A DNA stretch of 64,000 nt from Gemmatimonas phototrophica (GTDB lineage Bacteria; Gemmatimonadota; Gemmatimonadetes; Gemmatimonadales; Gemmatimonadaceae), in NCBI RefSeq assembly GCF_000695095.2, contig NZ_CP011454.1, positions 1,798,001-1,862,000 on the forward strand, read 5' to 3'. Positions 33,653 through 43,051 of this stretch are shown here, one piece after another (position 1 is the stretch's first letter; each line of letters opens with the position of its first letter). The notes beneath the pieces are model-generated. The model saw only the letters and a list, made by a program, of their open reading frames with translations. It was not told the DNA's origin and searched no databases. The position numbers were made by a program, and so were the translations under genes.

Positions 33653-35827
33653 TCACGCGAGTGGCGGATCGTCCGGCAAGGAGTCGCCGAGAATGGAGGG
33701 GGCGTAGTACGCACGAGCGTACTGCTCCACCATGCGACGGGCCGTAAACTGCTGGCCCCCCACCCGGATGGCATGCTTCATCATGGTGAGCCAACGACGC
33801 GGCAGTTCGCTCTTGTCGCGATCGTAATAGCGGGGTACCACTTCCTGCTCGAGCAACTCGTACAGACGATTGGCCGTGTTCAGGCCGGCGTCGTCATCCA
33901 CTTCCGGCTCAATGGCCCACCCGTTGTTGCCTTCGTAGCCTTCTTCCCACCAGCCGTCGATTGTGGAGAGCTGCGGCACGCCGTTGAGGGCGGCCTTCAT
34001 ACCGCTGGTGCCCGACGCTTCGAGGGGCACACGCGGCATGTTCATCCACAGGTCCACACCCTGCACCAGCAAGTGCGCGAGGTGCATGCCGTAGTCTTCC
34101 ACGAAGGCAACTCGCCCCTCGAACTGCGGATCACGCGTGAACTGATAGACGTTCTGCAGGATCTGCTTGCCCGGCGTGTCCGCCGGGTGCGCCTTGCCGG
34201 CAAAGACGATCTGTACCGGGCGCTGCGTGTTGGTCACGAGACGCTTGAGGCGCTCGACATCACGGAAGATGAGGTTGGCGCGCTTGTACGTGGCGAAGCG
34301 GCGCGCGAAACCAATGGTGAGCGTATTGGGGTCGAGCAACGTCCCCGCACCCACCAGCTGCGTGGTCTCCATTTCGCGGGCAGCAAAAGCGCGTCGCGCC
34401 TCTTCGCGTACCATGCGCATGAAGGTGTTCTTGAGACGCTGGTGCGTGTACCACAGGGTCTCGTCGTCGAGCGTGAGCACCTGTTCCCACAACGCCGGGT
34501 CACTGCTGTGACCCCACCCCGGTCCGAGGTGCTCGTCGAGCATCTTCATGATGGGGTTGGACATCCACGTCGCGAGGTGCACGCCGTTGGTGACATGCCC
34601 CACCGGAATCGACTCGGCCGGGCGATTGGGCCACAGCGACCGGCTCATCTCGCGGGTGACGATCCCGTGGCGGCGCGACACCGCGTTCACGCGACGCGAC
34701 AGACGCACCGACGCGGCGGTCATGTGGTACACCCCCGAGCCAGACTCCGGATGATACCCGATGCGCAGAAACGCCTCGGCATCAATGCCCATTTCCTGCC
34801 AGTAGCCGTTGGCGCACTGCCGCACTTCGTCGACGGAGAAGTGGTCGTGGCCGGCCGGTACCGGTGTGTGGGTGGTGAAGACGCTGCAGTTACGCACCTG
34901 CTTCACCGCATCGGCGTATGACAGTCCGTTGGCGACCAGTTCGCGGGTACGCTCCACCATCATGAACGCCGCGTGTCCTTCGTTGGCATGCCAGGCGGCC
35001 GGATCAATACCCAGCGCGCGGAGCGCCCGCACACCGCCTACGCCCAGCAACCATTCCTGACGCAGCCGCATGGCCGGTCCGCCGGAATAGAGCTTGGAGA
35101 GCAGAGGACGGTCTTCGGGGTGATTCTCCTCGAGATCGGAATCGAGCAGGTACACCGGCACGCGCCCCACCTGCATCTTCCAGACACGAATGTGAATGTC
35201 GCGTCCGAAGGTGTTCACCGTGACGAGGTGGCGGGCACCGTTGCGCCCCGGCAACGGCACCAGCGGCACGCCGTCAAACTCAATGCGGGCGTCGCTGTCT
35301 TCCTGCCAGCCATCCACCCGGATGCGCTGATCGAAGTAGCCGTTGCGGTAGAGAATACCTACCGCCACCAGAGGAATGCCCAGATCGGAGGCCGTCTTGA
35401 GATGGTCACCGGCCAGCACGCCGAGTCCACCCGAGTAGATGGGCACCGAGTTGTGAATACCGAACTCGGCGCAGAAGTACGCCACTGTGCGGCCCCGGAG
35501 TTCGGGGAAGGTGCGGGCGTACCACGTGTGCTCGTCCGAACGCTCCGAGGCGAGCCACTGCATGGCGCGGTCGTAACGCGCACAGAAGACCGGGTCGGTG
35601 GCCAGTGTGTCCAGGCGCCCGGGCTCGACGAGCTGCAGCAGGCGAATGGGATTGTGGCGGGTGCGATTCCAGAGGCTTTCGTCGATGGCCTTGAAAAGCG
35701 ACCGGGCATCACGATTCCAGCTCCAGGCGAGGTTCTGGGCCAGGTGCGCCAGACCAGCCAGGCGTCCGGGGAGGGCCGGGGGGGTCTGGATGAAGGGGAT
35801 CTGGGGCGCGTCGGCGAGTAATGTCAT
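33653..35827 (-). CDS. glgP: Alpha-glucan (glycogen) phosphorylase
   Basis: 724 residues, the length of the short bacterial/archaeal phosphorylase subgroup. It releases glucose-1-phosphate from alpha-1,4-glucans using pyridoxal phosphate. The PLP-Lys block EASGTSGMKAALNGVPQLSTIDGWW is near 610, with AEFGIHNSVPIYSGGLGVLAGDH, GWQEDSD and HTPVPAGHD earlier. The start ATG has no purine-rich ribosome-binding site upstream. It faces the threonine operon across a 117-bp divergent gap. Confidence 0.96.
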   Translation of the reverse strand: MTLLADAPQIPFIQTPPALPGRLAGLAHLAQNLAWSWNRDARSLFKAIDESLWNRTRHNPIRLLQLVEPGRLDTLATDPVFCARYDRAMQWLASERSDEHTWYARTFPELRGRTVAYFCAEFGIHNSVPIYSGGLGVLAGDHLKTASDLGIPLVAVGILYRNGYFDQRIRVDGWQEDSDARIEFDGVPLVPLPGRNGARHLVTVNTFGRDIHIRVWKMQVGRVPVYLLDSDLEENHPEDRPLLSKLYSGGPAMRLRQEWLLGVGGVRALRALGIDPAAWHANEGHAAFMMVERTRELVANGLSYADAVKQVRNCSVFTTHTPVPAGHDHFSVDEVRQCANGYWQEMGIDAEAFLRIGYHPESGSGVYHMTAASVRLSRRVNAVSRRHGIVTREMSRSLWPNRPAESIPVGHVTNGVHLATWMSNPIMKMLDEHLGPGWGHSSDPALWEQVLTLDDETLWYTHQRLKNTFMRMVREEARRAFAAREMETTQLVGAGTLLDPNTLTIGFARRFATYKRANLIFRDVERLKRLVTNTQRPVQIVFAGKAHPADTPGKQILQNVYQFTRDPQFEGRVAFVEDYGMHLAHLLVQGVDLWMNMPRVPLEASGTSGMKAALNGVPQLSTIDGWWEEGYEGNNGWAIEPEVDDDAGLNTANRLYELLEQEVVPRYYDRDKSELPRRWLTMMKHAIRVGGQQFTARRMVEQYARAYYAPSILGDSLPDDPPLA

Positions 35828-35944
35828 GAGAAGGGAGCAGTTTTGTTTCTGAAACAGCCTGATCTGAGTTTAGCACCGGTACACAGGAAAGGTATGCCCG
35901 TGTACGCGGGTGTGGACAGGGAAAGCGGGCGGGGCTAGTGTCGA

Positions 35945-38533
35945 ATGGTCCCGGTCCGTCCCGCCGAGACACGACTCGCCACTGACTCTTCAATGCCTGC
36001 TCGCGCCACCAAATCCTCCCGCCCGGTCAAGAAATCGGCGGTTGACGTCTTCAAGTTTGGCGGGGCGTCGCTGGCCGACGCGTCCGCCGTCCGTCACGCC
36101 ATTGGCATTATTCTTTCGCCTCGCCCTTCTAGAACTGTTACAGTGGTGTCGGCGTTGGCGGGTGTCACCGATGCGCTGCTGGCCATTGCCGAATGGGCGC
36201 GGGTGGGAGACACCAAGGCCGTCGATGTCGCCGTGGACCGGCTCCGCGCCCGGCACCGGGCTGTTGCCGAGGGGATTCTGACCACCCAGCGGGCACGTAA
36301 AGCTTTGGTCAAGGAGTTGGATACCGCGTTTGACGAGCTACGCACCCTGGCCCACGGGGTGGCCACCTTGCGCGAACTCACCCCCCGCACGCGCGACTAT
36401 CTCGTGGCCCGCGGGGAGCAGCTCTCGGCCCAGCTGGTGGTAGCCGGGCTGCTTGGGCGCGGTGCCAAGGCGCAGTATGTGGAGGCTGCCGAACTCATCC
36501 GTACGGATGGTGTGTTTGGCAACGCCTTTCCCGATCTGGCGGCGACCGACCGCGTGGTGCGGGAGCGGCTCACGCCGCTGCTCCGACGCAAGGTCTTGCC
36601 CGTCATTCCCGGCTTCGTGGGGGGCGGGGCGGAGGGCGCATTGGTGACGCTTGGCCGCGGCGGGAGTGATCTCACCGCCACGGTGCTGGGGCGGTCGCTC
36701 AAGGCGCAGCGCATCACGTTGTGGAAGGATGTCCCGGGGCTCATGACCACTGACCCGCGCCTCGTGCCCAGCGCCCGCATTGTGCCGCAACTCAATGTGC
36801 GGGAAGCTGCGGAGCTGGCGTATTACGGCGCCAAGGTGCTGCACCCGCGGGCGCTCATTCCGCTGGCGCACATTTCGGTCCCGGTGTTCGTGCGTCCCTT
36901 TGCCGACCCCGGCGCCCCCGGTACCGAGATCTCCACGCGTCACACGTTGCAACGGTATCCGGTGAAGGCGCTGAGCATCGTGCGTGGGCAAGCGCTGGTC
37001 ACGGTCACGGGCAACGGCATGCTTGGTGTGCCAGGAATTGCGGCGCGTACGTTTGCGGCGCTGCAGCAGGCCGGCATCAGTGTCACGCTCATCACGCAGG
37101 CGTCGTCGGAGCATTCCATCTCGCTGTGCGTGCCGGCCGAACGCAGTGCCCACGCCCGCGCCGCGCTGGAACAGACGTTCGCCCTTGAGCTGTCGCGTCG
37201 AGAGCTGGAAGGGATGGACGTGAAGACGGGCATGGCCACCCTTGCCGTGGTCGGGCTGGGTATGGCCGGATCGCCCGGCATTGCGTCACGCATGTTCACG
37301 GCACTCTCCCAATCTGGAGTGAACATCGTGGCCATTGCGCAGGGGTCGAGTGAGCTCAACATCTCCGTGGTCATTGCCGAACGGGATGCGGAAGCGGCCG
37401 CGCGCTCGGTGCACGATGAATTTCAGCTGGACAAGATCGGTGGCGGCGGTGTACGCAGCGACGATCGACTTGATGTGGTGCTACTGGGCGTCGGACAGAT
37501 TGGTCGTGAGTTGCTGCGCATCCTGCCGCGCACCCGACGTCGCGTGAAGCCCACCATTGTGGGGTTGATCGATCGCAGCGGCTATTTGTTTGATCCGGAA
37601 GGATTGTCGCCCAAGCAATTACTGGCCGCGGTGGCGCACAAGGAATCCGGTGCGGCGCTGACGTCCATGCCCAACGCTATCCGCGCGAGTGCGCCCGAGG
37701 CCGTGGCACAGATTGCCCGTCACGCCCTCTCGAGACCGGTGCTGGTGGATCTCACCGCCGACGAAACGCTCCCTGCCATTCGCAAAGCCCTCGCGGCCGA
37801 CTGGGACATCGTGCTGGCCAACAAGAAGCCGCTGTCGGCACCGCGTGGCGAAGTGCAGGCGCTGCAGGCGCTGGCCAAGCAGCATGGCGCCCGCATCCTG
37901 CACGAGACGACGGTGGGCGCTGGGCTCCCCGTCATGGATAGCTACGCCAAGCTGGTGGAAACCGGTGACAAGGTGTTGCGCGTGGAAGGGTGCACCAGTG
38001 GCACGTTGGGGTTTCTGCTCACCGAAATCGGCAAGGGGCGTCCGTTCAGCGAAGCACTCGGCGATGCCATGCGTCTGGGCTACACGGAGCCCGACCCACG
38101 CGATGATCTGTCAGGGATGGATGTTGCCCGGAAGGCGCTCATTCTCGCGCGCCTCATTGGCTTTACGGGTGACCTGACCGATGTGACGGTGGAGTCGCTG
38201 GTTCCTGAAGCCTTTCGCAGCATGCCGGTGGCGAAGTTCAAGAGCACGCTCACGCAGCAGGACAAGATGTGGGCCGACCGTCAGGGCACGGCCACACGAC
38301 AGGGACGCGTCCTGCGCTATGTGCTTCGTGCGACGCCCACCGCCGTGAAGGTGGGGCTGCAAGCCGTACCGCCCTCGCATCCGCTGGCCGGATTGCGCGG
38401 CACCGACAATCAGATTGTGTTTACGACCATGCGTTATCGTGAGCATCCGCTGGTCATCACCGGGCCGGGCGCCGGTCCGGCGGTCACCGCAGCCGGTGTG
38501 CTCAACGACATTCTTCAGCTCACGCCTGCCTGA
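35945..38533 (+). CDS. thrA: Bifunctional aspartokinase/homoserine dehydrogenase
   Basis: 862 residues from the ATG at 35945; an ATG at 35993 is equally possible, since the first 30 residues are unconserved. The aspartokinase domain starts VDVFKFGGASLADAS, with GRGGSDLTAT and LWKDVPGLMTTDPR. Two ACT domains follow (about 350-500, with GIAARTFAALQQAGISVTLITQASSE and GIASRMFTALSQSGVNIVAIAQGSSELN). The homoserine dehydrogenase domain starts VVLLGVGQIGRELL and has LANKKPLSAPRG and TVGAGLPVMDS. It catalyses the first and third steps from aspartate to threonine. The ACT domains imply feedback control. Followed two bases later by thrC. Confidence 0.96.
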   Translation: MVPVRPAETRLATDSSMPARATKSSRPVKKSAVDVFKFGGASLADASAVRHAIGIILSPRPSRTVTVVSALAGVTDALLAIAEWARVGDTKAVDVAVDRLRARHRAVAEGILTTQRARKALVKELDTAFDELRTLAHGVATLRELTPRTRDYLVARGEQLSAQLVVAGLLGRGAKAQYVEAAELIRTDGVFGNAFPDLAATDRVVRERLTPLLRRKVLPVIPGFVGGGAEGALVTLGRGGSDLTATVLGRSLKAQRITLWKDVPGLMTTDPRLVPSARIVPQLNVREAAELAYYGAKVLHPRALIPLAHISVPVFVRPFADPGAPGTEISTRHTLQRYPVKALSIVRGQALVTVTGNGMLGVPGIAARTFAALQQAGISVTLITQASSEHSISLCVPAERSAHARAALEQTFALELSRRELEGMDVKTGMATLAVVGLGMAGSPGIASRMFTALSQSGVNIVAIAQGSSELNISVVIAERDAEAAARSVHDEFQLDKIGGGGVRSDDRLDVVLLGVGQIGRELLRILPRTRRRVKPTIVGLIDRSGYLFDPEGLSPKQLLAAVAHKESGAALTSMPNAIRASAPEAVAQIARHALSRPVLVDLTADETLPAIRKALAADWDIVLANKKPLSAPRGEVQALQALAKQHGARILHETTVGAGLPVMDSYAKLVETGDKVLRVEGCTSGTLGFLLTEIGKGRPFSEALGDAMRLGYTEPDPRDDLSGMDVARKALILARLIGFTGDLTDVTVESLVPEAFRSMPVAKFKSTLTQQDKMWADRQGTATRQGRVLRYVLRATPTAVKVGLQAVPPSHPLAGLRGTDNQIVFTTMRYREHPLVITGPGAGPAVTAAGVLNDILQLTPA

Positions 38534-38535
38534 TC

Positions 38536-39888
38536 ATGGCTGTCAACGACACGATCTTTCTGAGCGCACACGAGGCCCCGGGGCAACACAGTGTGCAGCG
38601 GTGCGACGACTGTGGGCAGGATCTGCATGAGCGCGATGCCAGCCCCGCTTGTCCGCAGTGCGGGGGGCTGCTGGCCATCATTCATCGGGCGCCGCTCGAC
38701 ATCATGGGGGCGCCGCTCGAACCCAAGGCCATTCACCACACGTTCGCGCAGCATTGCTGCGCCATGCCGATGGGGCATCCATCGGGGGTGTGGCGGTTTG
38801 AATCGCTCGTCATGCCCACCGCCGGCGAGGCGATCACCAGTCATCCCGAAGGCAACACCCCGCTCATGACGCGGCGCGTGGTCTCAGAGTGGGCCGGGTG
38901 CGACGGGCTGCTGCTCAAGCACGAGGGCTACAACCCCACCGGATCCTTCAAAGACCGCGGGATGACGGTGGGCACCACGCAGGCCGTGCGCACGGGTGCC
39001 ACCGCCGTAGCCTGTGCGAGCACGGGGAACACCTCGGCCTCGCTGGCCAGCTACGCCGCGCAGGCCGGCATTCCGGGGCTGGTGTTTGTGCCGGCCGGGA
39101 AGGTGGCGCTTGGCAAGATGGCGCAAACTCTCGCGTACGGGGCAAAGACGCTGTTGGTCAAAGGAGACTTTGACACCTGTCTGCGTCTGGTACAGGAAGC
39201 CTCGCGCGAATTGGGGATCTATCTGCTCAACTCCATCAACCCGTGGCGGGTGGAGGGGCAGAAAACCATCGTGTTCGAAACGCTGCAGCAGCTCGGGTGG
39301 GACGCGCCGGATTTCATTGTGCTTCCTGCGGGTAACCTCGGGAACACGGCGGCCTTTGGTAAAGCGCTGCGCGAGGCCAAGGCGCTGGGGCTCATCTCCC
39401 GTGTGCCGCGATTGGTATCGGTACAGGCTGCGGGCGCCGCGCCCTTTGCCAAGGGGTTCCGCGACCACTTTGCGCAGCGCTACACCGTGCAGGCCGAAAC
39501 CATTGCGACGGCCATTCGCATTGGCGATCCGGCCAGTTGGGATCGCGCGGTGCGGGCCATTCGCGAAACCGATGGGCTGGTGCTCAGCGTGACCGACGAT
39601 GAGATCATCGACGCCAAGGTGCGCATTGATGCCGCTGGTGTTGGCTGTGAGCCGGCCAGTGCCGCCAGCGTCGCCGGGGTACGGCAGCTTGTCCGCGATG
39701 GTATCATCCGGTCGGGCGACCGCGTGGTGGCCGTGCTGACCGGACATGTACTCAAGGATCCAGGGATGCTTGTGGAGTTGCATCAGGAGCGGACGGATTT
39801 TGCGCAGGCCAACCGGCCCGTGGAGATTGACGCGACCGTCAAGGCGGTCGCCGACATCATTGCTGCATCCAGAGGAGCAGAGGCATGA
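38536..39888 (+). CDS. thrC: Threonine synthase with N-terminal zinc ribbon
   Basis: 450 residues. It converts O-phosphohomoserine to threonine with pyridoxal phosphate. The PLP Lys is in YNPTGSFKDRGM, the phosphate loop in STGNTSASLASYAA, and the Ser/Gly block in LPAGNLGNTAAFGK. The first 50 residues hold two Cys-x-x-Cys pairs (CDDCG and CPQCGG), a zinc-ribbon extension seen in some archaeal-type threonine synthases. The C-terminus overlaps the next start (ATGA), so translation is coupled to an SDR-like gene. Confidence 0.95.
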   Translation: MAVNDTIFLSAHEAPGQHSVQRCDDCGQDLHERDASPACPQCGGLLAIIHRAPLDIMGAPLEPKAIHHTFAQHCCAMPMGHPSGVWRFESLVMPTAGEAITSHPEGNTPLMTRRVVSEWAGCDGLLLKHEGYNPTGSFKDRGMTVGTTQAVRTGATAVACASTGNTSASLASYAAQAGIPGLVFVPAGKVALGKMAQTLAYGAKTLLVKGDFDTCLRLVQEASRELGIYLLNSINPWRVEGQKTIVFETLQQLGWDAPDFIVLPAGNLGNTAAFGKALREAKALGLISRVPRLVSVQAAGAAPFAKGFRDHFAQRYTVQAETIATAIRIGDPASWDRAVRAIRETDGLVLSVTDDEIIDAKVRIDAAGVGCEPASAASVAGVRQLVRDGIIRSGDRVVAVLTGHVLKDPGMLVELHQERTDFAQANRPVEIDATVKAVADIIAASRGAEA

Positions 39889-40622
39889 ACGCCGTCAGTC
39901 CGCGCCGCACGCTGGTGACCGGCGCCGCCAAGCCGCTTGGGGTAGAGCTGGTCCGTCAGGCCTTGCTGCGTGGCGACAAGGTGTACGCGGCCTGTCGCAA
40001 TCCGGCACGGGTGCCGGTGCTGGCCGATTTGCGCGCCGAGTTTGGAGGTCTCGAACTTCTCGCGCTCGATCCGGCCGATCCGTCCAGTGTGGCCGATGCC
40101 GTACCGGTACTGGAGAGCCTGACCGACTCACTCGATATGCTCATTCTCGGGCCCGCCGAAGCCGGGCCACACGAGACGCTGGCCAGTGCCGAACGCGACG
40201 AGCATCTGCAGTCACTCACCGGCACCGGGCTTACGGAGCACTTCCGTCGTCATGCGGTGGCGCCGCTGCTGCTCGTGCGCACGCTGCTCCCCTGGCTGGC
40301 CAAGGGTGACAAGGCCCGCGTGCTCGTGATCAGTACGTGGCTCGGGTCGCTTGCCGGAAAAACGCAGGGAGGCGATTACGCGACCTGCGCCAGTGCCGCC
40401 GCACTCAACATGCTCACGCGTACCGTGGCGCATGATTTGTCGCAAGAAGGGATCGTGGTGTGTCTGGGCAACCCCGGCAACTACGCCACCTCTCCCGACG
40501 GTCCTGCCTTCCGCGTGCCCATCGATGAAGCCGCACTGGGGCTGATCATGCAGACGGAACGCCTGCCGTTGGACCGATCCGGATCGTTTGTGGACTGGAC
40601 GGGTGCAGAACGTCCGTGGTAG
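39885..40622 (+). CDS. SDR-like protein lacking the catalytic Lys, last gene of threonine operon
   Basis: 245 residues. The N-terminus has the SDR cofactor loop as TLVTGAAKPLGVEL, but the usual NNAG block is replaced by ILGPAEAG (about 88-94), and after Tyr165 (GGDYATCAS) the position four residues on is Ala169 rather than the catalytic Lys. Ser150 of the triad remains. It is therefore likely a non-catalytic or divergent SDR, perhaps a binding or regulatory protein. The start overlaps thrC by four bases. No other role is suggested by the sequence. Confidence 0.8.
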   Translation: MNAVSPRRTLVTGAAKPLGVELVRQALLRGDKVYAACRNPARVPVLADLRAEFGGLELLALDPADPSSVADAVPVLESLTDSLDMLILGPAEAGPHETLASAERDEHLQSLTGTGLTEHFRRHAVAPLLLVRTLLPWLAKGDKARVLVISTWLGSLAGKTQGGDYATCASAAALNMLTRTVAHDLSQEGIVVCLGNPGNYATSPDGPAFRVPIDEAALGLIMQTERLPLDRSGSFVDWTGAERPW

Positions 40623-40640
40623 TCCGGTGGTAGTACGGTG

Positions 40641-42047
40641 ATGCGTTTCCGGTGGAAGGCAATGTGGAGTGTGTGTCTGGGTGCGGTAGCGGGGTGCACC
40701 GGTAATCCGGCGCCCGCTCCGGCCCCTGTACCTGCTGGCGTTGAGGGGGGGGCTCTTGCCGCCCCACCAACGCCGGTGATGAACGCCGGGTTGGCGATTG
40801 TCCCGGTACAGGTGACCTACGTGTTGCGGGCGCTGCGCCCCACGTTGGACTCCATCTTTCCGGTGCGCGACTCCCTGTCGGCGGCGCGCTGCGCCAATGC
40901 CGCCGGACTGGTCTGCCATCAGTACGTGTATCGCCGCGACCCATTGCAGCTGCGCGGTGAGGGCAACCGTTTGTTCATCACCACCGAGCTGGCGTTTCGT
41001 GCGCGCCTCGGTGTGGTGGGAGGCGCCCGGGTGGCCAGCTGTGGATACGACCCCGAAGCGATGCGGCGCGCGTCGCTGGCCATGAGCACGGCCCTGTACT
41101 GGCGCCGCGATTGGCGTATCGGTGCGCAAGACTCCCGGCTCGCCGCCACGCTGCGTGATCCGTGTCTCGTCACCGCCTTTGGTGTAAACGCGACGCGCAC
41201 GCTGCAGAACGTGGTGGACCGGCAGCTCGAGACCTTCGCCGCCGATGCCGACACGGCCATTCCCGTTGCGGCGGATTTTCGCCCCCTCGCCGATTCCCTG
41301 TGGCGGAGTTTTCTCGAGCCCACCGCGCTGGATTCACTGAACAGCCTGTGGCTGCTGCTGGAACCTGAAGCGGTGCGGGTCACGCCGTTCGTTGGCAATG
41401 GGATCAACATCACCACGACCATGGTGCTGTACGCGCGGCCGCGGGTGGTGGCCGGTAGCAAACCCGTCGTTCGTCCCCGTCCGTTACCGGCGTTGGCGCT
41501 GGGGCAGGCTCCGCGAGACTTCACCGTGCCCGTCACGGTGGAGCTTCCCTTCGCGGAAATGGCGCGCCGCGCGACGCAGCTTCTGGCCGAGGAAACGGCA
41601 CAGCAATCGGTGAAGATTGATTCCGTCTTCGTGCGTGGAGCAGGGGATACCGTGCTGGTTGATCTGGCGGTGTCCGGTGCGCTCCGTGGACGGCTTGGAC
41701 TCACCTCGCGTTTGCGATGGGATGCCACGGCGCGTGAACTGCGGCTTGATGATCTGGACTGGACGCTGCAGAGTCGCGGGGCGCTGTCGCGGGTGAAGAC
41801 CACGTTGGCCACTCCGCTGGTCGCGCTGGCGGTACGCCGCGCCACCAGTGGCGGGCGTGTGCCGCTGGGCGCGCAGCTCGATTCGGTACGGGCCGAATTG
41901 CTCTTCAAGCTGAATGGCACGTTGGCCCCCGGCGTGGTTATGGGCAGCAGCGTGCGGGACGTGCAGATTCTGCAGGTAAGTACCACTGCCAGCGCCATCG
42001 TGGTGCGGGCGCTCCTGACCGGACAGAGTGGAGTATGGATTCAGTGA
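40641..42047 (+). CDS. DUF4403-like lipoprotein
   Basis: 468 residues from the ATG at 40641; a GTG at 40638 is immediately upstream. The signal peptide ends in VAGC, a lipobox. The rest resembles DUF4403 proteins: repeated beta segments (IVPVQVTYVLRAL, TVPVTVELPFAEMARRATQLL, VLVDLAVSGALRGRLGLTSRLRWD) reminiscent of lipid-transfer or BPI-like tubular folds. Function unknown; outer-membrane or periplasmic location is likely. It overlaps the M28 peptidase gene by 13 bp. Confidence 0.65.
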   Translation: MRFRWKAMWSVCLGAVAGCTGNPAPAPAPVPAGVEGGALAAPPTPVMNAGLAIVPVQVTYVLRALRPTLDSIFPVRDSLSAARCANAAGLVCHQYVYRRDPLQLRGEGNRLFITTELAFRARLGVVGGARVASCGYDPEAMRRASLAMSTALYWRRDWRIGAQDSRLAATLRDPCLVTAFGVNATRTLQNVVDRQLETFAADADTAIPVAADFRPLADSLWRSFLEPTALDSLNSLWLLLEPEAVRVTPFVGNGINITTTMVLYARPRVVAGSKPVVRPRPLPALALGQAPRDFTVPVTVELPFAEMARRATQLLAEETAQQSVKIDSVFVRGAGDTVLVDLAVSGALRGRLGLTSRLRWDATARELRLDDLDWTLQSRGALSRVKTTLATPLVALAVRRATSGGRVPLGAQLDSVRAELLFKLNGTLAPGVVMGSSVRDVQILQVSTTASAIVVRALLTGQSGVWIQ

Positions 42048-42979
42048 AGCGTCAACGGATGTACGCGGGCGCACTCGCCCTGCTGCTGGCGGTCGCGCCG
42101 TCGCTCCGCGCCCAATCGCGTCCGGTTGGTCAGGATAGCGTCACGTCGGTGCTCATGCGGCGATTGTCTGCGCTCGCGGCCGACAGCATGGAAGGGCGTC
42201 GGGCCGGAACGCCCGGGGGGGCGCGGGCACGTGCCTGGATTATTCGCGAGTTGCAGACCATGGGGGTACAGCCACTTGGCCCCCGTTTCGAAATGCCCTT
42301 TGCCCTGCGTATGCGCACGCCGGGTCCGGATTCGGTGGGCACCAACATCGTGGCGCGGATTCCCGGCACCGGTGGCTCGGGCAAGACACTCGTGCTCAGC
42401 GCGCATTACGATCACCTGGGCATTCGCAATGGCGAGGTGTTCAACGGCGCCGACGACGACGCCAGTGGCTGCGTGACGTTGCTCATGATTGCCGAACGCC
42501 TGCTGGTACAGCCGCCACAGCATGATGTGATTCTGGCGTTCTTCGATGCGGAGGAAGGGGGACTGCAGGGGGCGCGCGCCTTTGTCGCCACCCCGCCGTT
42601 GCCGCTGGAGCGTATTGGCGTGAACCTCAACCTCGATATGGTGGCCCGGCAGGATGGGGGGGCACTGTGGGTCTCTGGTACCGCACACTATCCATCACTG
42701 CGGCCTGTTGCCGAAGCGGCCGCCAAAGAGAGCCGCATTCCCATTCGGTTTGGTCACGATACGAAAGACCTCAAGCCCGGCGACGACTGGACCAACTCGT
42801 CGGATCATGGCGCGTTTCACGCCAAGGGTATTCCGTTTCTGTATCTCGGCGTTGAAGACCATCCGGACTATCACAAGTCGGGGGACGATGCCGACAAGGT
42901 GGATCCGACATTCTTTCGGGCGACCATGGAATTTGCCGCCGCCCTCGTGCGACGGCTCGACGACCTGCTGGGGCGCTGA
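42035..42979 (+). CDS. M28-family zinc aminopeptidase, exported
   Basis: 314 residues, with a signal peptide ending near SLRAQS. The two-zinc M28 ligand set is visible: SAHYDH, GADDDASG (bridging Asp), the catalytic Glu in FFDAEEGGLQGA, LNLDMV, and a final His in GVEDHPDYH. It removes N-terminal residues from peptides in the periplasm or outside. It starts inside the end of the lipoprotein gene and is followed 72 bp later by the Tricorn-like peptidase, forming a peptide-degrading group. Confidence 0.93.
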   Translation: MDSVKRQRMYAGALALLLAVAPSLRAQSRPVGQDSVTSVLMRRLSALAADSMEGRRAGTPGGARARAWIIRELQTMGVQPLGPRFEMPFALRMRTPGPDSVGTNIVARIPGTGGSGKTLVLSAHYDHLGIRNGEVFNGADDDASGCVTLLMIAERLLVQPPQHDVILAFFDAEEGGLQGARAFVATPPLPLERIGVNLNLDMVARQDGGALWVSGTAHYPSLRPVAEAAAKESRIPIRFGHDTKDLKPGDDWTNSSDHGAFHAKGIPFLYLGVEDHPDYHKSGDDADKVDPTFFRATMEFAAALVRRLDDLLGR

Positions 42980-43051
42980 CTAGCGGAGACACGCCACGCG
43001 CCGCACGTTAGGAGCGATTCTCCCGGTTCGTCCCCTCGAACACCGCTCCTC

